Shown in pieces: positions 38,346 through 50,070 of a stretch of DNA of 64,000 bases. This DNA is from Typhlomys cinereus. Taxonomy: Eukaryota; Chordata; Mammalia; Rodentia; Platacanthomyidae. Within the stretch, counting starts at the first letter, position 1. Every line of letters begins with the position of its first letter. The stretch spans positions 1,240,001 through 1,304,000 of the forward strand of contig JALPQD010000044.1 in the NCBI GenBank assembly GCA_023101885.1, given 5' to 3'. A program made the position numbers and the translations under genes. The notes beneath the pieces are model-generated. The model did no database searches. It saw only the letters and a list, made by a program, of their open reading frames with translations, and was not told the origin of the DNA.

Positions 38346-39510
38346 ATGCATCAGAATTCTCTATCTAGAGCATCAAGTGTATCAGGATTCTTAACCTTCA
38401 AAATAAAACTATCTGACAATACTGTATTGTCCTGAGAATTTTCCAGTAAAGACTATTTTATGGTAATGAGATAATTTATGTAAATACAATAATTTATCTA
38501 AGTAGGGAAAATGGCACATATTATAGCTTGATCAAATTAGGACAGACTACAGGTCTTTCCAGATGTTTTATTGAAGTCTTTGCTTATCTGATAAAGGCTC
38601 TATAGGTTATATGCAATGAGTTTATGTTCATATTCCAATCACAATTTGAGAAGCAAAGCTTCCTTTCCAGCCCCAGGCTACAAGTTAAACTCCTTCGAGA
38701 AGTTGAAATGTTGCTTCCTCAACTCTTTTGCACAAATAATTGCCAGAATATTTTCCTTTCATTCTTTATACATTATCAAATCTATGCTTGAAAACTACCA
38801 TTGGTTCTCCAATCAGATCAGCTTTGGAAACTGAAAGTTAAATATCTGAGTGTGGTAAATGATTGTGCAAATTAGTCTCTCTTGTGTCATTTTATGTATT
38901 TTTTTCAAACGCGTTTTAGGTATTTTAGACTAATTTTTAAAAAAAAAAAAACGTTTTGTCACCCAGTATATTGATATCAATTTGAAAATCATTGAACTGT
39001 TATGGAAGGTCTCACAAAACATTTCTAGAAAGTCAAAATTAGTCCTGCAAAATGTCAGCTCAGTCCTCAGAAGCCAACTCTGATTACACTAACTCCACAG
39101 TCAGTGGAGTTCTAGCCCTAAGGGCTTCTTATTTGATCTCTGGCAGTCTGGACATCTGATCTTTCTGATTGTAATTACAGTGCAGCTCTGCTCACTGAGT
39201 TGAATGTTATACCGCATGTCTTCTCCATCTGGCGAGACCCTGGGGAATGTTTGCTCAGAAGCTCTTGTTAGGGGGTTAACGATAACAACATCTCCTTCTT
39301 TGAAGACAGCAGGGTCAATACCACATTTTATGTACCCTTAGAACAGAGTATGGGCAAAAAAATAAGAGCCTGTGTTTTGACCTTTACCAAAGATTTATTA
39401 TTGCTGTGCTATTATTTTTCCATATGATATACCAAAACTTCCCTGGCATACCTTAACATGACTGTTGTAATTATATCAATAAAATATTTTAGAGACAATA
39501 AAGGCCTTAC

Positions 39511-39548
39511 CTTATAATCAGTATTGTTAAATGAGCATTTTCTTGGTT
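39511..39548 (-). CDS. Muc19: mucin micro-exon: start of the second VWC domain
   Basis: This 38-nt exon has acceptor atttcttttccag and donor AAG|gtaagg. With the G carried over from upstream it codes EPRKCSFNNTDYK, which includes an N-glycosylation sequon (NNT). It enters in phase 1 and leaves in phase 0. The joined peptide EPRKCSFNNTDYK-IGDSF is a natural VWC start. Confidence 0.9.
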
Positions 39549-39860
39549 CTGGAAAAGAAATGCATTATTTTATTTCAAAGTAAACAGTATGTTTCTTTAA
39601 TATTCATGAAAAATTGTAGTTAAGACTATTCCTATCAATTTATAGTACTCAGAATACTGTCATTTCTTTTTATTAAGTTTGTGCTAATATATTATCATTC
39701 TGGCTTTCTCCCATTAAAATTACAATTTTTAAGTACTAATTCTATTGGTCATTTTCTTATGTCATGTGTAACACATAGTGATTCAAAAAAAAAATCTCTC
39801 AAATGTAAATTAGCAAGGAGTGGACAGACTGGGTTCCTGTGATATATTATGAACACGTAC

Positions 39861-40023
39861 CACAGTGTCTAATTTCACAGCAGGTGTCATTGGACTTGAA
39901 CGTTACAAGCTTTTCTCCGCTTGCACAAATGGGTGGAGACGGGCACTCCTTCAGCTTGCAGTCTACAGTCCTTGTAGCTGTACAGGTGCACTGATGGCAA
40001 TTAGATATCCATGTGTCCCCAAG
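39861..40023 (-). CDS. Muc19: mucin exon: first VWC domain
   Basis: This 163-nt exon has acceptor cttctgtctgtag and donor G|gtacgtg. It codes [19 protein letters not shown] and continues through [13 protein letters not shown] to [11 protein letters not shown]. Nine cysteines here plus the one in the preceding micro-exon give the ten expected of a full VWC module, closing with CCxxxxC. In mucins this module lies between the Ser/Thr-rich region and the CTCK. It runs from phase 0 to phase 1. Confidence 0.93.
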
Positions 40024-40112
40024 CTACAGACAGAAGCCAAGTTTAGATTTCTCTTCAGAAAAGCGGCAGAAAAACAAATGTGGATGAAAGTAGAGCAAAA
40101 CTATATACTTAC

Positions 40113-40144
40113 AGATTTCTCTTCTCCCAGGGGCCCATGGCAAA
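40113..40144 (-). CDS. Muc19: mucin micro-exon: CHGPLGEEKS
   Basis: This 32-nt exon has an acceptor ending ttcacag and donor TCT|gtaagt. It codes CHGPLGEEKS after completing a Val codon. It supplies the first VWC cysteine and converts the phase-1 array frame to phase 0 for the VWC exon. Confidence 0.88.
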
Positions 40145-40321
40145 CTGTGAACATGAAATGGTAGATGCTAATTAACTTTGGCAAAATACAACCAGCTGCT
40201 ATTTATAGACAACTAAGTGGACAATACTGTAACTGACACCAGGATTTCATTGACAGAATAATGACAGATGATAAGGAGACCTAAGGTGGATAATCATATC
40301 TAGCTATTTCAAGCAAACTGT

Positions 40322-40324
<3 letters not shown>

Positions 40325-40372
<48 letters not shown>
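40325..40372. repeat. (GT)n microsatellite
   Basis: A pure GT run in the intron upstream of the VWC-start exon at 40113-40144. Confidence 0.95.
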
Positions 40373-40449
40373 TAATTCTTAGCAAAGAAAAAATGTTGAT
40401 TTTTCCTCCCAGTGAACAATAAACCATATGACTGCTATCTAACTTACTA

Positions 40450-41830
40450 TTTTATAAATGGCTTTCTGTTTTTACAGTGCAATAAGTCATTTAGACTTTA
40501 TTTTATCATTACCAGATCCAAAGTCCTTTTATAGCAGTTATTTAAAATTCACTGTCATAGCTGACATTAACTACTGCCTTCATTTAAAAAATCTTCTTTC
40601 TTTAGATTTAATACTAGGAAAATTCTCTTTACCAAATGTCTTTCTTACTCCTGTTATTTGTCTCTATTCTTTCTTGTCTTCATATTCACAGCATTAAATG
40701 GAAGGCTCTTGCACTTGTAGCTCCATTGTGCACCCATCATGAGCTGTACACACAGTTATCTCTCAGTTAACTTCAAGCTCCATGTGCAAAACAGATGTGT
40801 CATCTTGCCTCAAACACTGTTATACCTTCAAGATTAACATGTCTCCCTAGCATGAAAGCAAAAGAATCATGCTGATTCTTTTCATAGTTCATCATCCAAG
40901 CAGCCACCTAAATCTCCTTCACCTTAATACCATCCTTTTCTTGGTTTTCCTGTATTATTCTGTTACCCTATTATAACTAATACAACAACACAGCTGACTT
41001 AGATTACTTTCAGAACCAATCAATTTTCCAAACCATTTGGTAGAATAATTTCCTAATGCCTTATTCTTAAAAGTTACTTTGATTTAATATGTTAGTCTTG
41101 GAAAGTAAACCCCTTATTCTAACCTCCAAGCTATCCAATACTGTGATGGAAAGCTACCCTCTCAACTGTCTATTCTCTTGTTTACTTGCTTTAGATCCCT
41201 CTACATGTTGTTATAAAATTCCGATCTAATGAAATATTTCAGCATCCTTGTAAAGACATTGCTTATTGTACAAAATAGGCATTCTTTATTATTTTACCTT
41301 TTATTGTGAACTCTGTTATGAACTTGCATGAAAATTGCCTGGCTTCCTTTGAATAGTTCCCTTTTCTACTAAATAAGGTCAAACATGATTTTTCAGTAAG
41401 TACTTACTACAAAGTAAGTCATATCATCTTGAGAATGATGAGAGTTCAGTAAGGGTCTCTAAAACCACTGAACTCAGGCAAGCCTAGAATCTTCTTGGTA
41501 TAGTTTAACCCTAACAATGCTAAGATTATCTAATATGCTAAATGTTTCCTTGTATGGAAACTTTATCATTAACATTTTTATCAAGTAATATAACTGTATA
41601 AAAGAACTAGTAGGTAAATCTTTTTTAAAAGAAGGTAATAAGATAAACATTGCTTGGATGAATTTGTGAGTGAGACAGTAACTCTTGATTATTTGGTGAA
41701 TAGTGGCAAAATGCATGCACTTTGTTTCTTAGTATAACACTTTCAATGCCAGTGACTTATTGTAATGACATCTGAGATTAGAAGTTCCAGAAAAACCATC
41801 ATGGAAGAATAATTCTATAGCACAGGTGGT
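40450..41830. other. mucin intron without exons found
   Basis: The flanking exons join in phase across this 1.7-kb intron, so none is missing. Sequence is unique and AT-rich. Confidence 0.6.
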
Positions 41831-41835
41831 CTCAC

Positions 41836-41865
41836 CTGGGGCTGGGGTAATCAATGCTGCACATC
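41836..41865 (-). CDS. Muc19: mucin micro-exon: CAALITPAP linker
   Basis: This 30-nt exon has acceptor ttcacacag and donor CAG|gtgaga. In phase 1 it codes CAALITPAP, linking the Ser/Thr-rich array to the cysteine-rich end. Both ends are phase 1. Confidence 0.82.
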
Positions 41866-42039
41866 CTGTGTGAAGATAGAAAATACATTAGTTTCTGAGG
41901 TTTTCAGAATAACTAGGGGAGATAGGTGCCTAATTCAAAATTCTATGGCTGGAACGTTGGTTGTGCTATCAGTTTTGCAGATGTCTGCCCATCTACTCCT
42001 TTACTCCTGGTGACATTTGAGAACCTCTCCAGAGTGCTT

Positions 42040-42405
42040 CCTTTCCAGCAGATAGTTTTAGGTGTGAACGTGAAACGGGAGTTCACCCCTCAGAGACACC
42101 TATGAAGAATTTAGTTCAGGCAAGACTCTGAGCAAGCTTATGTGGTGGTCACAATCCCCTGGGCTGGTGGCTAAGATGACAGAGAACTAGCTAGAAAGGT
42201 GACAACTGAAAAATTAGAAAATATAGTGCTCTCTCTGTCCTTCCCATAGATATCCTGTGACTCTTCCCTTGGCTCCTAATGATATCACTCTCCTGCCATG
42301 ATCATCTATTGGAACCTAGAATCACAAGTCTGAATAAATCCCTTTGTTCCCTGAATTGTATCATGTATTTACCCCAACAATGTAATACAGAACTAGAACA
42401 CCTAT
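42040..42405 (+). repeat. repeat family Q copy, in a mucin intron
   Basis: cccctgggctggtggctaag and ctgaataaatccctttgttc match the family Q body and 3' end. Confidence 0.5.
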
Positions 42406-42409
42406 AGAC

Positions 42410-43810
42410 TTTAAATTTTAGTGGAAGGGAAATCTGAACTGAAAATATAGACTATCCAAATATATATTTCTTAAAAAAATTTGAAGCCAGTGCTGAAGAG
42501 TAAACTAATACGTAAATATAGCAAAGAAAGATTCTATGACATAGAGGCTAATTATAATTTGTCTAGGTTCCATCCCTCAAAATTTTTATCTTCTTTTCAA
42601 GAACTTGAAATACTTGAATTTTGTTCATCTCACTGACACCAGATGTTTACACAGGTAGCATATAAGTATCCTTTTGAATAACTATATTTCAAAGCTTTTG
42701 AGCAACTCAGTATGCCATTTATAAGTTTGAAATTCTATTTCAAAATTGCTAAAATTAAAACTAATATTATTATTCCATTTTCCAAAAGAAGTGGGGGGTA
42801 GAGAAAACTGGCCTAGAAGCAAGCTTATACTTAAAAAGTACTTAAAATTTTACATGAAGGTAGAAGAATGATTGGGGATGATACTTGAAATCAACACAAG
42901 CTTCCACACTCACATGCACATAGGTGCACCCCTTATCTGCATTCTCATATTTTGAAACAAGGATACATGCATGCATGAACCCCCACATACATATACATGA
43001 AAAAAGGAAAAAAAATCCATGTTTAGGAAAAACCACTCCAAGAACTCAATTACCAAAACTGATGAAGACATAAGTAACTGATGAGAAAGTTTGGGAAGTA
43101 AATGTGTCTATCCCTTAGTAAAGGCAAGCTTGGGAAGCTGCTAATTATTAACTAGTAGAAACCAGCAACAGAAGAGAGACATGGTGAATTAGAGATAAAC
43201 ACAGCAGAAAAAATTCTCTGACAACCATGACGCACAATTATGAGAAGTCCTGAGAATAATCTGATCTTCTCGTAATGACTCTGAGCACATGATTTTCTTG
43301 ATACTATTATTATTCTCAAGTGATATCTTGCTAGAAGTATGGAGTCTTCAGTAAGGTTAAAGACCTAAAATCCTTCATAAACTTCTCTGTGCTTCACAAT
43401 CTCCATTCTCCTGAAACCTCCCAGGTCATGGCTAGCATCTGGCCCCCATGCCTCTGATTCATAAGCTGTTCTGCAAGAATCCTCATCCTTATCCAACCAA
43501 TATCAAACTTCCCCAACTCCTTTCTGCTGTCTTCTCTCAAAGCTAACTGGGCACTAACAAGTAAAAATGTACTCCACCCACTCACTCTCTGGAACCATAG
43601 TTTTTATACAGTTTTAAGTTGCCCCCAAATATAAAAGTACTATCTGTCACTATAATAATCTCTATCTTCTCACCACAATGGATCATAGAATGACAAGAAC
43701 TATTTCTCACTGATGGTTTTACTTTTTAATGTATGCCACAGAGTCTAGGTCATTTTAATGGCTAAAGAAATCAAGTTTGGTTGAGAATAATCAAGGCCCT
43801 TCCCATACTG
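42410..43810. other. mucin intron without exons found
   Basis: AT-rich intron next to the family Q copy. No exon with matching phase was seen. Confidence 0.5.
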
Positions 43811-43812
43811 AC

Positions 43813-43860
43813 CTGTTTTATTTTCAAGTTTGAGATTTTCTGTGGTTCCTAAAGTGGTTT
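43813..43860 (-). CDS. Muc19: mucin Ser/Thr-array exon, 48 nt
   Basis: The acceptor is tcttccag and the donor ACAG|gtcagt. Read in phase 1 it codes TTLGTTENLKLENKT with a terminal split Gly. It has an NKT sequon at its end and is the last exon of the array before the cysteine-rich tail. Confidence 0.8.
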
Positions 43861-44124
43861 CTGGAAGAAAGAAGAGAACATCATGACTTTCAAAATTAGA
43901 GTAACAAGAACATGTACTACATCTGTGTGTGCATGTCTAAGTAATAGCACAAGATACTGTGTGTAAGGAATACCTCGTATGGAATGACAATTCATACAAA
44001 TTCATTTCACCTGGTTGAGGTGTTCTGTGGCCTATTGTGACTTCAGCATTCTCCGAAGTAGAACTTACAGAAGGAAGTAAATACAGAAGGTCTCAGACCA
44101 GCACCGTCCATGACCCTCTTTTTC

Positions 44125-44270
44125 AGAAATGTCCAACTGAGCTAGGTGTGGGGGAAAACCCTGTGACCTTAGCATTTGGAAGGGTGAGACAGGAGGATTA
44201 CAAATTCAAGACTATCCTAAGTTATGTAGTGAGACCCAGTCTCAAAGAAACAGCAAAATCATAATCACAA
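44125..44270 (+). mobile_element. B1-like (7SL-derived) SINE
   Basis: The segment gagctaggtgtgggggaaaa, then gtgagacaggaggattacaa and gagacccagtctcaaagaaa, matches the 7SL-derived B1 plan with divergence. Confidence 0.65.
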
Positions 44271-44687
44271 AGTATAGGATACACTTTCAGAAGAAGAACA
44301 TGGAGAAATTCTTTGTTCTCCCAAAGGAAAAAAAAAAAGATAGTTCTAGCAGGACTTCAAAGTTGCATTGTAGAAGGACATTTCAAACATCTTGTGGGGG
44401 AGGAAAGGAGTCTTTTCTCCTGTTTCTTTTTCTCAGCAACCTCCTTCTTCAAATCACTTCCTCGAAGATAAACCATGCTGATCTCAAAAAGGCTGTATAG
44501 CCAGAATTTGTCTGTCTATGCTCTAGTTCCTGGAATTCTTTGACTCTTGTGGAAATGCTTATCTCTACAAAGGAAGAAAAGTGGTAATTCAGAGGGCTGG
44601 AGAAAAGGCTAGCTACAGACAAGCCTCCCTGTCCATTGGGACACCACCAAGCAAAGATTATCCATCTGATTTATCCATCTGACTTAC

Positions 44688-44723
44688 GCGTTATGGTTGG
44701 TTCATGGACATCCTTGGAGTTAC
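44688..44723 (-). CDS. Muc19: mucin Ser/Thr-array exon, 36 nt
   Basis: The acceptor is ctttgctttag and the donor CGC|gtaagt. In phase 1 it codes NSKDVHEPTIT with split codons at both ends. It is less Thr-rich than its neighbours but symmetric in phase, with strong splice signals. Confidence 0.72.
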
Positions 44724-45249
44724 CTAAAGCAAAGAAAGAAGACTGACATTTCTGTTCCCCAAGACCATGTTCTGGGGATGCTTTATAAGGAATCAAAGTC
44801 TCCAAACACAGGCTGCTCTGATGCTAAGTAAACTTCTGTCACAAAAGCATCCGTGTCTGTAGCAATTCCCCCACCCCAACATAATCATAGAAGACTAGAA
44901 TATGCTCTTATGACTCGGATATTTTTTCCACTTCTAGGTTCTCCTCCTCCTCTATATAACAAGAGAGTATTCACACTTAAGTCTTTTGCTTCATGTGACT
45001 CGGGTCCAGGTCCTCTATCCATTCAGGAAGGAGAAACACTAATGGACAAGGAGAAAAGGAAGAGACATCTGGATTGACCAAGATGTCCTAAAGCAGCCAT
45101 CGACTTGGGTAAGCTCTGGACAACACTTTCTTCACATTGGGCTCCTGTCCTCACTTTTTCACAGACCATCTGCTCTAGAAAACTTACACCTATGAACATT
45201 TTTTCTGCCCTTTTGAGAGATAAATATCGCAGTCTCTTGCCAGACTTAG

Positions 45250-45282
45250 CAGTGTTGGAGCTTCTAGAAATAACTGTTGTGC
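45250..45282 (-). pseudogene. Muc19: decayed mucin array exon
   Basis: A 33-nt body reads TTVISRSSNT in phase 1, ending in the SNT(G) shared by many array exons. Neither splice site survives: the acceptor AG is TG (cctctg) and the donor GT is CT. I read it as a dead copy of a B-type exon. Confidence 0.5.
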
Positions 45283-46050
45283 CAGAGGTTACATCAATCT
45301 TCCTATAAGAGGAGGGGAGGAGAAAAGTCTCTCAAAGTTCCCTCACACAATGAGTAAGGTAGCACAGCTTTTCCTGTGTCTCTGAAGCTTTAGAAAAGGT
45401 CTTAATAAAATGTCTTTCACTGTGCTTAGCCTGACATTTTTTCCAATGTTCAAAAGAAAACAGGGAGAAGGCTCACAATGACTTCTTATGTCTCATTTCT
45501 CTAGAACTAGAATCTTCTATGCACTACATAGGAGACTATTTTCCTTACATTACAGCTGAGACCCGATTCTACTTCTTCAGGGGGTAAAAACAGAAAGAGA
45601 AGTAGAAAACAATGTGTCTAAATTTTTGATCATGGGTTTGACATTGTATAACCTTAATTCATGCTTCCTAGTTTCTACTGCAACTCTATTTATCCCCCCT
45701 CTTCTTGGCAAGTGACCCCAACTGCTCCTTGAGCACCAAGTCACAAACCAAAAGGAAGGAGGAAGAACACAGTGTCTTCTAGGGAAAGCAGGCAGCTAAT
45801 TCATCTAAGCTGACATGATGATCTGCTTCTAAAGGAAAAGAAATTACATTTCAACTGCATTCATTTTCAACAGTATCTATACAGAGTAAAAGCAAAATCC
45901 CTGGAAAAAACCCAGATCTGATGAAATTCCCATGCCTTCCTTCAGAGTTGTGGCCTCTGTGAGGACAAAGAGGAAAATGTGAAAATGACATAGTAGCATG
46001 CGGTCTTGCTCTTGAACCATTTAAAGGAACATTCCAAGTGCTGCTTTTAC

Positions 46051-46104
46051 CTGTTTGGATTTTTTCAGGTGAGGCTGTCATCCCTGAGACTGTCTCAGTG
46101 AAAA
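46051..46104 (-). CDS. Muc19: mucin Ser/Thr-array exon, 54 nt
   Basis: The acceptor is ctcccatcacag and the donor ACAG|gtaaaag. In phase 1 it codes FTETVSGMTASPEKIQT plus split Gly. A relic at 49532-49572 resembles its first half, which suggests duplication. Confidence 0.78.
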
Positions 46105-47049
46105 CTGTGATGGGAGAGAGAGGGAAGAGGGCATATGAGACCAATGCCTTATCAACCAGAGATTATAGTCTGGGCCAAACCCATACGTTGTGCATTACTA
46201 CTGCAGAATCCTTTGTCCTATGAGGTTAAGTAGCATACACTTCCTTGCTCTGCTCTATGTGCTGAACTGTGGGATCTTCCTTTTCCACAGTTAATATTAT
46301 GCTCATGGAGTCCTTTTTCAATCCTTCATGCTCACTTATGCTATTTTAAATTTCTGGAATTATTTTAGAAACTTATAAAAATTTTACATTTTTTAAAAAA
46401 TCTGAATATTTACAATTGTTTTAAGAGAGCTCCCCCAACTTCTGCTTTCAAATTCTTATTGGTATGAGACTAGGGTCTCCAACTGATGAACCTCATATGA
46501 AAAACTCAGAATACACAGTAAATTCTGGCTGTCTTGGCTTGAGATTCTGAATTTCCAAATTGGAAGCAGTTTGGTCTCTTGGGGTAGTACCATTCATCTT
46601 AGTACATCATATTCTGTATTAGGGTAAGTCAGACATACTGACAGTTGCTGAGACTAAGAATTTCTCAATTTAGGACCTTTATCTTTTGCCACTCAGTTTT
46701 TGGTCAGCTAAAGAACTCTCTTTGTATTTCACAAAGAATCTCTGTGATTGTTCCAAGTAAATCCATGATCACCAATAATTCCAAATTTATTTGCAAACAA
46801 AAAATGGCCAAATCAGTACAGATCCAACTTCTGGGCACCATGGACTCTCATCAGCACTGCTGGGAATCATTACCTAGAAGCTTCAGTGTGTCTCACATGC
46901 AAACTATCAAAACATGATCTCGCTGACTCCTTTGTCAATTATCCCCCTCTTCTGTCTTTTTCTAATTCCTCCACTGTGTTCCAGACTTAGTAGATAGCAT
47001 CATTCATCCACCCAAACACCCAAACCAATGAACTTTTCTCTTTTGTATG

Positions 47050-47285
47050 TGTAAGATATGGGTGTGTGTAGGTGTTTGTGGGAAGAAGACTCTGTATATG
47101 CAAGAGGAGCCCAAGGGTAACATCAGGCATCATCTGGATTGCTCTACCTCCTTATTGCTTTGTTCTGGCATTTCCAAGACTCTGCCTTCCAGGGCCAGAA
47201 GTGCAGCTCCCCCCACCATTTCCACCCAAGATTTTTATATGAGAGCTGGGATTCACTTCAGTTTTCACTACTCTCCTGAGCTAGA
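47050..47285 (-). mobile_element. lineage-specific SINE, minus orientation
   Basis: It contains gagcccaagggtaacatcag and ccttattgctttgttctgg, shared with the copies at 30.9 and 38.1 kb. Confidence 0.65.
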
Positions 47286-47783
47286 AAGAATGTGGAAAGT
47301 GTTTATTTTCCCTAACATAGTAGTGGTATCAGCAGACTAATGTAGGAAAATGCCTCTGCCCATTAAGTGATTTACTTAATGGGATGCCTAGCAAAGATTC
47401 AGTGAATTGAAGCAAACAGTGATGTGACCAATTTCTGTGGACTCATCTTCTAATAAAAAGTTTTGTCACATCTTGTCAGGGGCAAAAATCTCAGTAGGAA
47501 TCATAGCAATCATTTTTTTAAAAAAAATTCCCCTCGGATTACCAGAGATATGAACAAATTTGAAGTTCTTATATTTAGTAAAGAATCTTCTTTTTCCACA
47601 AACATAAACCAAACCATGCCTATTTTCTTGCATTCTTTTGCTATGACTTGGTAACATGTGGACTCTAACACACAACAGACCTAAGCCGCCACAGTATCTC
47701 TGTCCCTCAAAACACAAGTATCTGGATGTGTGTATTGCCTCCATATTATATGATATTTTGAAAAGAAATTTTCCTCTGATCAC

Positions 47784-48132
47784 CTGTTTTACTTCCTGTA
47801 ACTGGAATTCCTCGCACTTCTGTGGATCGGGTTTCTGTGGATCGAGCTTCTGTGGATCGCGCTTCTGTGGGTCGCACTTCTGTGGATCGTGCTTCTGTGG
47901 ATCGTGCTTCTGTGGATCGTGCCTTCTGTGGATCGTGCTTCGGTGGGTCGCCCTTCTGTGGATCGCACTTCTGTGGATCGCACTTCTGTGGGTCGCATTT
48001 CTGTGGGTCGCACTTCTGTGGATCGCACTTCTGTGGGTCGCATTTCTGTGGATCGCACTTCTGTGGGACGCGCTTCTGTGGATCGTGCTTCTGTGGATCG
48101 CACTTCTGTGGGTCGCACTTCTGTGGAGGCTC
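47784..48132 (-). CDS. Muc19: mucin minisatellite exon (15-bp repeat), with a frameshift
   Basis: The acceptor is aattcactcccacag and the donor ACAG|gtgatc. The exon opens in phase 1 with ASTEVRPTEVRSTE and is a run of about 21 pentapeptides of the form (R)-S/P-T-E-x. It would end GIPVTGSKT(G), like other array exons. Its length, 349 nt, is one base more than a phase 1-1 exon allows. An extra base at 47922-47923 shifts the frame into an Ile-His-Arg-Ser repeat that runs past the donor. This is either a real allele-level lesion or an assembly error in a tandem repeat. The repeat carries one Thr per five residues, plus Ser in about half, so it could be O-glycosylated. Because both ends are phase 1, skipping it would keep the rest of the mucin in frame. 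Confidence 0.7.
47816..48127. repeat. 15-bp minisatellite, unit TTCTGTGGATCGCAC (+)
   Basis: About 21 tandem copies vary at the TGGATC/TGGGTC, CGCAC/CGTGC and GCATT positions. As 15 is divisible by 3 and the unit lacks stops, long frames are open on both strands, but only the minus frame is flanked by splice sites in the right phase. Confidence 0.95.
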
Positions 48133-48475
48133 CTGTGGGAGTGAATTTAATTTTTTTAAAAAAATTTTGGAATCCCAGTAAAGAGAATAAATTCACAATA
48201 TCGGGTGAATTAAAAATCTCTCCTCACCAAAACTGGTATATTCAGGATGTCTGGAGACTACAGTTGGACTTGAAGCAGTGCCTACCAAAGCAAGATGGAT
48301 AAAATATTGAACACAAAGCATCATTCTTAGCTTCCACAGTCATATCTAAAAAGATGATGTGTGGAGAAAGTCAGTCTTAAGGGCAAAGAGGCAAGTTTGA
48401 CTTACAGACATTCTGTCAATTAAAGACCAAACAATAAAACAACCAAGTGAATTTTATCAAAAAACTACAAAACCC

Positions 48476-48478
<3 letters not shown>

Positions 48479-48533
<55 letters not shown>
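48479..48533. repeat. (CT)n microsatellite
   Basis: A CT run 68 bp downstream (minus sense) of the exon at 48601-48654. Confidence 0.95.
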
Positions 48534-48535
<2 letters not shown>

Positions 48536-48600
48536 CCACCATCTACTACAAACTTCAGAGAACTGCAAACAGTCCTAAAGACTGAAAGTAAGTCACTCAC

Positions 48601-48654
48601 TAGTTGTTGTTGTAAGTCTAGTGGAAGCTTTGACTTCTGCAGAAGTTGCAGCCC
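48601..48654 (-). CDS. Muc19: mucin Ser/Thr-array exon, 54 nt
   Basis: The acceptor is tttcttttcag and the donor CTA|gtgagt. Read in phase 1 it codes AATSAEVKASTRLTTTT. It is an A-type exon paired with the B-type exon at 48912-48965. Confidence 0.8.
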
Positions 48655-48911
48655 CTGAAAAGAAAAATAAATGTAAATAAAGTAGTAGTCCTGGGTGGCA
48701 TCCATTTGGAAAAGATTCACTGGTGCTACCTTAAGTATTATCTTAATAATAAAAAGTTCAGAGATCAGATTCTCCAACTATTTTGTGACTCACGTGTTGT
48801 GGAACTCCAAAGGGCAATAGTTATGCTGCTAGTTACAAACCCATCACCTAAGGCTTAACCATGTACCACCTTCTTCCAGAACTGAATGCCCCTCCCAGCT
48901 TACTAACCCAC

Positions 48912-48965
48912 CTGTATTGAAACTTCCAAGTTCAGTACTTGTCTTTGAGGTCACTTGGGTGGTAC
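48912..48965 (-). CDS. Muc19: mucin Ser/Thr-array exon, 54 nt
   Basis: The acceptor is cttctttcag and the donor ACAG|gtgggt. In phase 1 it codes TTQVTSKTSTELGSFNT plus split Gly. It is B-type, ending in FNT(G). Confidence 0.82.
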
Positions 48966-49531
48966 CTGAAAGAAGATGGATGAAGATTCATCTGCATGAA
49001 TTCTAGGCCATGTCACTCAGAGGCAGCTCAGTCTCCCTGTAACCCTTTTGAACCTGTCCTTTCATTTACCTTTCTTCTCCTGTGTCAAAAAGTGCATTTT
49101 TTCCCTTCATGCCAATTATTCAGTCTATTTTAAAAATTGCTTAGTACCAGAAATTAGTAACCAAAATAAATGCTTGTCTTGAGAAACCTCTTTTAATAGA
49201 AGCCTTCCTGAGTCACAAGACCTTTTTAAAAGAAATTTAACTATCATGGTTCCAGTCACCTGTCTGTCTTTTACTCTAGGGCTGGTTCCTGATTAAAAGT
49301 AAGAAAATGACTTGAAATTGATTTGACCCTTAAACCCTGAGGCAACAACTGGCAAGTAACATTGAATTTACAGATCAGGATGAAAAGTCACATGAGAGTC
49401 AGGGATTTCTGGTTTTACATCTTCTCTTCCCCAGAAATTGAAACTTCTGAGTGCTGAACTACAAAATTCAATGGTTAATTATCCAGGAAAATACTTTCTA
49501 CTATACTCTACAGAAATCTAGACCACAAGAC

Positions 49532-49572
49532 CTAGTATTGTGCTTCTCCAGAGACCATCTCGGTGGTGAAAA
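49532..49572 (-). pseudogene. Muc19: decayed mucin array exon
   Basis: After accatgcag the sequence reads FTTEMVSGEAQY and then a TAG stop at a donor-like TAG|gtctt. It resembles the 46051-46104 exon (FTETVSGM). Its 41-nt length does not keep phase 1, so it is probably a dead duplicate. Confidence 0.4.
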
Positions 49573-49788
49573 CTGCATGGTTTGCCTGATTTGTGTCGGG
49601 AGCTCCTGCTCTTCCTGAGCTACAATCTTTTAGATGTGGAGTGGCTGCTTGAGGGTGCTGGATGGCACTGCCAACCAGTCCACAGCAGTGTCATCACCAT
49701 GGTTCTGGTGGCTTTTGAATAAAGAGGCATGAACGGGAGTGGAAAGGACAGTTGGGTCTGCACACGCCTCCTTGGGAGATTCACTTAC

Positions 49789-49833
49789 CTGCATTGGAAC
49801 TTATAGGAACAACAGTTGACACTCCACTGGTAC
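49789..49833 (-). CDS. Muc19: mucin Ser/Thr-array exon, 45 nt
   Basis: The acceptor is ttgtgatttcag and the donor GCAG|gtaagtg. In phase 1 it codes TSGVSTVVPISSNA plus split Gly. It is B-type, with the SSNA(G) end. Confidence 0.82.
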
Positions 49834-50070
49834 CTGAAATCACAAGGTAGGGAACTAATATGTCATTTCCTTTATATTAAAAGGACTAAAAGGAAAAACA
49901 TTACATATGACTTTCAAGTCATAGAAGTCTTATTAATGATTTTGCTTTTATATACTTTTTTTAAACAAAAAAGCCCAATAGCCACAAAAGCCAATCTCTC
50001 ACAACAGACATTTCATTATTCAGTATTTTGGCAAACATCATGGATGTAATTATATTTTTTTCCTGATTAC

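Noticed and set aside
44011..44024. 14-nt candidate mucin exon (ccacag / CCAG|gtgaaa)
   Set aside because: The length would change phase from 1 to 0 and break the join to the next exon.
47656..48302. Long plus-strand frames over the 15-bp repeat (Cys-Gly-Ser-His-Phe and Leu-Trp-Ile repeats)
   Set aside because: By-products of a stop-free 15-bp unit. Only the minus frame has matching splice sites and phase.
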